Shown here piece by piece: positions 60,291 through 64,000 of a stretch of DNA of 64,000 nucleotides. Made by a program: the position numbers and the translations under genes. Position 1 is the stretch's first letter. Each line of letters opens with the position of its first letter. The notes under the pieces are model-generated. The model was given only the letters and a program-made list of their open reading frames with translations. It was not told the origin of the DNA and ran no database searches. The stretch comes from Caldanaerobius polysaccharolyticus DSM 13641 (GTDB taxonomy: Bacteria > Bacillota > Thermoanaerobacteria > Thermoanaerobacterales > Caldanaerobiaceae), in the NCBI RefSeq assembly GCF_000427425.1, contig NZ_KE386494.1, positions 584,545-648,544 of the forward strand, written 5' to 3'.

Positions 60291-62924
60291 ATGATAAAAG
60301 AAGAGGATCTGCTTTTATTTAAAACACATATCAAACCTGATGGACTATCTCAAAAAGAAGCCGAATCCCGTTTGAAAACATATGGTCCCAATGAACTCGT
60401 AAAAAAAACCGAGATATCTCCTTTAATGCTTTTTTTAGAACAATTTAAAAACTTCATAGTCATAGTCCTCCTTATAGCCACAGCCATATCCTACTTTCTA
60501 GGCGAAGTAGCAGATGCAGCCACCATAACCGTCATCGTAATTATGAACGCCATACTGGGATTCATACAAGAATATCGCACAGAAAAGTCCCTCGAAGCTT
60601 TAAAAGAACTATCTGCACCCCATGCCACTGTATTGCGGGATGGTAAGCAGATGGTCATTCCAGCCAGAGAACTGGTCCCTGGAGACGTCATTATATTAAA
60701 AGCAGGTGATAATATTCCCGCTGACTGCGCGCTAATTGAAGCGTCAAACGTTCAGACCAATGAATCCATTCTAACAGGGGAATCCATCCCTGTAGAAAAA
60801 AAACCTGCCGAATACAGGTCAAACTTTATAGAAAAGGCCAAAAAAGACAACATCCTCTTCATGGGAACCACGATGGTTTCAGGCAGGGCAAAAGCCATCG
60901 TCATAGCTACAGGTATGCGCACAGAGATGGGCAATATCGCCGACATGATTCAAAACACGGATTTCAAAGCAACTCCACTGCAAAAACGCCTAGACCGTAT
61001 AGGCAAAGAGCTGGTGCTTATAAGTCTTACAGTGTGTGTTCTCATTATCTTTGCAGGTATATACCACGGCGAATCTGTGTACGACATGTTCTTCGCTGGG
61101 GTAAGCTTAGCTGTAGCCGCTATCCCCGAAGGATTGCCCGCTATCGTCACGGTTTCTCTGGCCTTAGGAGTACAGAGGATGTTAAGGCGCAACGCCCTTA
61201 TAAGGAAATTACCTGCCGTAGAGACCTTGGGAAGCACCAGCGTTATATGTTCTGACAAAACGGGAACCATCACAGAAAATAAGATGACCGTAACTAAAAT
61301 ATACGTAGACGGTCAAATAATTGACGTAACAGGCACTGGCTACGATGTAGTTGGAGAATTTAGATCTGAAGGCAGGCATTTAAACGCCGCCCACAATATT
61401 TCCTTACAGATGCTGTTAACTATAGGAGCTCTTTGCAACGACTCGGAGCTTTCTGAAAACGACCTGCGTGGAGACCCCACAGAGATCGCTATAATGATAG
61501 CATCCAGAAAAGGTAAGATAGATGAAAAAGTCGCCGGATACCAGCGAATTGCTGAAATACCTTTTGATTCCGATAGAAAGTGCATGAGCGTAATCTGCAG
61601 GGATAAAAGCAACCAACTTTACGTATTTACAAAAGGAGCTCCAGATAAAATATTGAATATATGTTCAAGAAAATTAAATGATGGCGATATTTCACTTTTA
61701 ACGACCACAGAAAAAAAACGAATTCTCAGCGTAAACGATCAGATGGCAGGCCAAGCCCTGCGAGTGCTGGGTTTTGCTTATAAAAAATTAGAGTTTCTGC
61801 CTCGAGATATCAAAGGGTCCACTATAGAAAAAAATTTGATATTTGTGGGAATGGAGGGAATGATAGACCCACCAAGACCTGAAGCTGTAGAATCTATAAA
61901 AAAATGCTACAAGGCCGGCATAAAGCCCGTGATGATTACAGGAGATCATAAAATAACAGCTATAGCCGTAGCTCAAAAAATCGGGCTGGATGTCAGTGAA
62001 AAAAGCGTTCTTACTGGCGACGAAATAGAAGCCCTTAGCGATAAAGAGCTGGAGAAAAAAGTACAAGACATATCGGTTTTTGCGAGGGTGACCCCAAAAC
62101 ACAAATTCAGAATAGTGCGAGCCTACAAAAAACGCGACAATATAGTGGCCATGACCGGTGACGGAGTCAACGATGCACCGGCTCTAAAAGAGGCAGATAT
62201 AGGTATCGCCATGGGGAAATCCGGAACAGATGTAGCTAAAGAAGCTTCTTCCATGATATTGTTAGACGATAATTTTGCCACAATAGTAGCGGCGGTTGAA
62301 GAGGGCAGGATTATATACGAAAACATAAGGAAGTTTATACGATACCTTCTCTCGTGTAATCTCGGCGAAATACTTATGATGGCCGTAGCTACATTTTTAG
62401 GCCAGCCCGTCCCCTTAATACCTATACAGATACTGTGGATAAATCTAGTGACCGATGGATTGCCGGCACTGGCACTAGGCGTAGATCCCCCTGAAGACGA
62501 CATCATGCAACAACCCCCTCGCAAGAGGAAAGAAAGCATTTTCTCTGGAGGTTTGGGCGCGCAAATACTGCTATCGGGTTTTCTAATAGGGGCCAGTTCA
62601 CTGGCGGCCTTTACTACCATGATGTTCCTGACCAATGGCGATATACAGCAAAGCCGTACGGTAGCTTTTGCTACCATGATAATATCTGAGCTTATATATT
62701 CTTTCCAAAGCCGCTCAGAACGCAAAAAAAATTTCCCCAGAGGATGGTTTACAAACCCTTACCTGGTGCTAGCTGTTGCATCCTCTTTTATACTCATGTT
62801 AGTCGCAATTTACATACCATTTTTATCCTACATATTTAAGACTACTCCATTGGATTTTAAAGCCTGGTTAACGATCATGGGATTTTCCTTGATACAATTT
62901 ATTGTCAATAACTTCCTAATGTGA
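60291..62924 (+). CDS. P-type cation ATPase, calcium (SERCA/PMCA) type
   Basis: Uses ATP to move a cation, most likely calcium, across the membrane. The 877-residue protein has P-type motifs in order: TGES in the actuator domain, PEGLPA in helix 4, the phosphorylation site SDKTGTITEN, KGAPD in the nucleotide domain, MITGDHK and TGDGVNDAPAL. Membrane helix 6 contains NLVTDGLPALALG with the calcium-site Asn and Asp. The N-terminal cation_ATPase_N domain (GLSQKEAESRLKTYGPNEL) starts directly. ATG at 60291 follows AAAGGAGTGTTCTT. Ends exactly where the convergent SDH-type protease gene ends. Confidence 0.92.
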   Translation: MIKEEDLLLFKTHIKPDGLSQKEAESRLKTYGPNELVKKTEISPLMLFLEQFKNFIVIVLLIATAISYFLGEVADAATITVIVIMNAILGFIQEYRTEKSLEALKELSAPHATVLRDGKQMVIPARELVPGDVIILKAGDNIPADCALIEASNVQTNESILTGESIPVEKKPAEYRSNFIEKAKKDNILFMGTTMVSGRAKAIVIATGMRTEMGNIADMIQNTDFKATPLQKRLDRIGKELVLISLTVCVLIIFAGIYHGESVYDMFFAGVSLAVAAIPEGLPAIVTVSLALGVQRMLRRNALIRKLPAVETLGSTSVICSDKTGTITENKMTVTKIYVDGQIIDVTGTGYDVVGEFRSEGRHLNAAHNISLQMLLTIGALCNDSELSENDLRGDPTEIAIMIASRKGKIDEKVAGYQRIAEIPFDSDRKCMSVICRDKSNQLYVFTKGAPDKILNICSRKLNDGDISLLTTTEKKRILSVNDQMAGQALRVLGFAYKKLEFLPRDIKGSTIEKNLIFVGMEGMIDPPRPEAVESIKKCYKAGIKPVMITGDHKITAIAVAQKIGLDVSEKSVLTGDEIEALSDKELEKKVQDISVFARVTPKHKFRIVRAYKKRDNIVAMTGDGVNDAPALKEADIGIAMGKSGTDVAKEASSMILLDDNFATIVAAVEEGRIIYENIRKFIRYLLSCNLGEILMMAVATFLGQPVPLIPIQILWINLVTDGLPALALGVDPPEDDIMQQPPRKRKESIFSGGLGAQILLSGFLIGASSLAAFTTMMFLTNGDIQQSRTVAFATMIISELIYSFQSRSERKKNFPRGWFTNPYLVLAVASSFILMLVAIYIPFLSYIFKTTPLDFKAWLTIMGFSLIQFIVNNFLM

Positions 62925-63749
62925 TCATTCATCATTTCTTTTTCTGTACGGTAGCGGTACATACTGAACAGATGGCCTTCTCTGAACAGGTTGAGGGTAA
63001 AGTTCCATAAGCCTGTACACCTCATCAGGCAAATCGTTAGAAACATCAAGCCCCATCTGGCGCAACTGCTCGCAAGAAATAGGGTAGTCGTGAGTCCAGC
63101 GCCCTTCCGTAAACATATCAGCAAGATCCCTGGATTTTTTTTCATCAAACCTTTTGGACAGTATCCTGTAGAGGCTATCCCTCACCTGTACAATGGCCTT
63201 TTCTGCCACATCAGCCATAATCAACGTTTCATCGTCTATTTTGTCAATAGGCTTTTCCCTTAATACCCTTATAAGCGAAGCAGCAGGGTAATTGCCTAAT
63301 TGAGGATCCACCGGCCCTAAAACGGCATTTTCATCCATTACGATTTCATCGGCAGCCAGAGCCAAAAGGGTACCACCTGACATGGCATAATGAGGTACCA
63401 TGACGGTGACCTTGCCTTTGTGCTTTATAATGGCGCTGGCAATCTGCTCTGCTGCCAACACCAATCCCCCAGGCGTATGCAATATGAGATCAATGGGCAT
63501 ATCGTCAGGGGTAAAACGGATCGCTCTTAAGATCTGCTCTGAATCCTCTATAGTGATATACCTGCTCAGAGGCAACCCCAATATGCTCAACATTTCCTGC
63601 CGATGAATCATAACGATAACCCTAGTTCCTCTTTTTCTTTCGATATCCTGTATCATTTTATAACGTTTTATTTCAATACTCCTCTGCTTGAAAGCAGGCA
63701 AAAATGTATACAGTATAAGTATCAGCCATATTATATTCCATATCCACAC
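62925..63749 (-). CDS. Membrane-anchored Clp-fold serine proteinase (SDH/SppA-like)
   Basis: A 274-residue protein with one N-terminal membrane segment (about residues 4-22) and a ClpP-crotonase fold. The active-site region reads LHTPGGLVLAAEQIASAI and then VPHYAMSGGTLLALAADEIVMDENAVLGPVDP, with nucleophilic Ser in AMSGG. It resembles the SDH_sah (serine dehydrogenase proteinase) group often found next to envelope genes. Start is taken as GTG at 63749, with GGAGG ten bases upstream; an extended frame to 63770 lacks a site. Downstream neighbour abuts the calcium ATPase gene. Substrate unknown. Confidence 0.85.
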   Translation of the reverse strand: MWIWNIIWLILILYTFLPAFKQRSIEIKRYKMIQDIERKRGTRVIVMIHRQEMLSILGLPLSRYITIEDSEQILRAIRFTPDDMPIDLILHTPGGLVLAAEQIASAIIKHKGKVTVMVPHYAMSGGTLLALAADEIVMDENAVLGPVDPQLGNYPAASLIRVLREKPIDKIDDETLIMADVAEKAIVQVRDSLYRILSKRFDEKKSRDLADMFTEGRWTHDYPISCEQLRQMGLDVSNDLPDEVYRLMELYPQPVQRRPSVQYVPLPYRKRNDE

Positions 63750-63823
63750 CTCGGAAATACCTCCGCGCACTTATTTGTATTTATTATTTCACAATTACCG
63801 CCTGTTATAATCCTAAAGCAATT

Positions 63824-64000
63824 TTACAACTGCATAAATGCCGCCATGCTCCCTGTCATACCTTTATCTCTCCTGTAAGAGAAAAATTCACGGCTACAAC
63901 TGGTGCATACACCGCTTATAGCGATATTTTCGTCGGGCACCCCTGCCTCCAAAAAAAGATAGTAATTTGCTTTTGCAAGATCTAACATCCATTTTCCGCC
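63824..64000 (-). CDS. pgeF: Peptidoglycan editing factor PgeF / laccase-domain protein, C-terminal part
   Basis: Only the last 58 codons lie in the window; the gene continues beyond the right edge. The translation has GVCTSCSREFFSYRRDKGMTGSMAAFMQL at the end, split here as CTSCSREFFSYRRD and GMTGSMAAF, which matches the conserved C-terminus of the YlmD/PgeF family (copper or zinc ligand Cys and the FSYRRDxGxTGxMAA stretch). PgeF hydrolyses L-Ser-containing peptidoglycan precursors in Bacteroidetes and E. coli; earlier name multicopper polyphenol oxidase. Separated by 74 bases from the SDH-type protease gene. Confidence 0.9.
   Translation of the reverse strand, partial: GGKWMLDLAKANYYLFLEAGVPDENIAISGVCTSCSREFFSYRRDKGMTGSMAAFMQL

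Overview
The window reads as chromosome of a low-to-mid-GC, endospore-forming, anaerobic Firmicute, most likely a thermophilic clostridium of the Thermoanaerobacterales type. This placement is an inference from gene content: yunB, ytxC and a SleB-type cortex hydrolase for sporulation; T-box, TPP, c-di-AMP and L20-type leaders; vegetative promoters close to TTGACA-N17-TATAAT; and AGGAGG ribosome sites. I saw no insertion sequence, prophage, integrase or CRISPR array. Both ends cut a gene: aroA on the left, pgeF on the right.

Layout. 1-2350: aromatic amino acid genes aroF-tyrA-aroA (minus). 2327-3100: thiT under a TPP riboswitch. 3165-8454: a compact locus matching the flavin-based extracellular electron transfer (EET) locus known from Listeria. 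dmkA and an FMN-binding lipoprotein lie on plus, and ndh2-eetA-eetB-dmkB on minus, converging on a shared terminator. 8.5-13.2 kb: corA, trxA, then glycosyltransferase-marR-dedA-acetyltransferase. 13.2-22.3 kb: surface and sporulation genes, including two unrecognised divergent genes, a CAP protein, M18 peptidase, yunB, a class A PBP, and a LysM/SleB hydrolase behind a c-di-AMP riboswitch. 22.4-36.9 kb: a long minus-strand run, infC-rpmI-rplT-trkH-trkA-trmH-pheS-pheT-cca-zapA-U32-mutS2-DUF523, headed by a strong promoter and an attenuator leader; infC starts at ATT. 36.9-45.5 kb: ferritin-like protein, CobD-like aminotransferase, ROK glucokinase, MsmK-type ATPase, thrS with a T-box (specifier ACC), DUF445, ytxC and a DUF6873-like protein. 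45.6-48.6 kb (plus): an exported cassette of polysaccharide deacetylase, phosphodiester glycosidase and an anchored propeller-like protein. 48.6-55.5 kb: polX, flavin reductase, RraA-PPC pair, and a sugar ABC importer without its own ATPase behind three LacI-type operator-like sites. 56.0-56.4 kb: five tRNA genes (Val, Asp, Phe, Gly, Cys). 56.5-64 kb: cold-shock protein, M20 amidohydrolase, ROK regulator, a P-loop/Asp23-like fusion, a Ca-type P-ATPase, a Clp-fold membrane protease and pgeF.

How the genes fit together. The most coherent system is the EET locus. NDH-2 would take electrons from NADH and pass them to a demethylmenaquinone made by DmkA and DmkB. EetA and EetB, and then the flavinylated lipoprotein, would carry them outward. 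The ApbE flavin transferase, the FAD/riboflavin exporter and DHNA synthesis genes are not in the window. The ABC importer has no ATPase beside it, and the stand-alone MsmK-type ATPase at 39.6-40.7 kb is a plausible partner. None of the tRNA genes encodes CCA, and the CCA-adding enzyme is present at 28-29 kb.

Limits. Everything is read by eye from the sequence. Family names rest on recognised motifs and remembered family features, not on searches. Promoters, operators and terminators are pattern matches. Start codons were moved downstream of the longest frame where a ribosome site or promoter argued for it.
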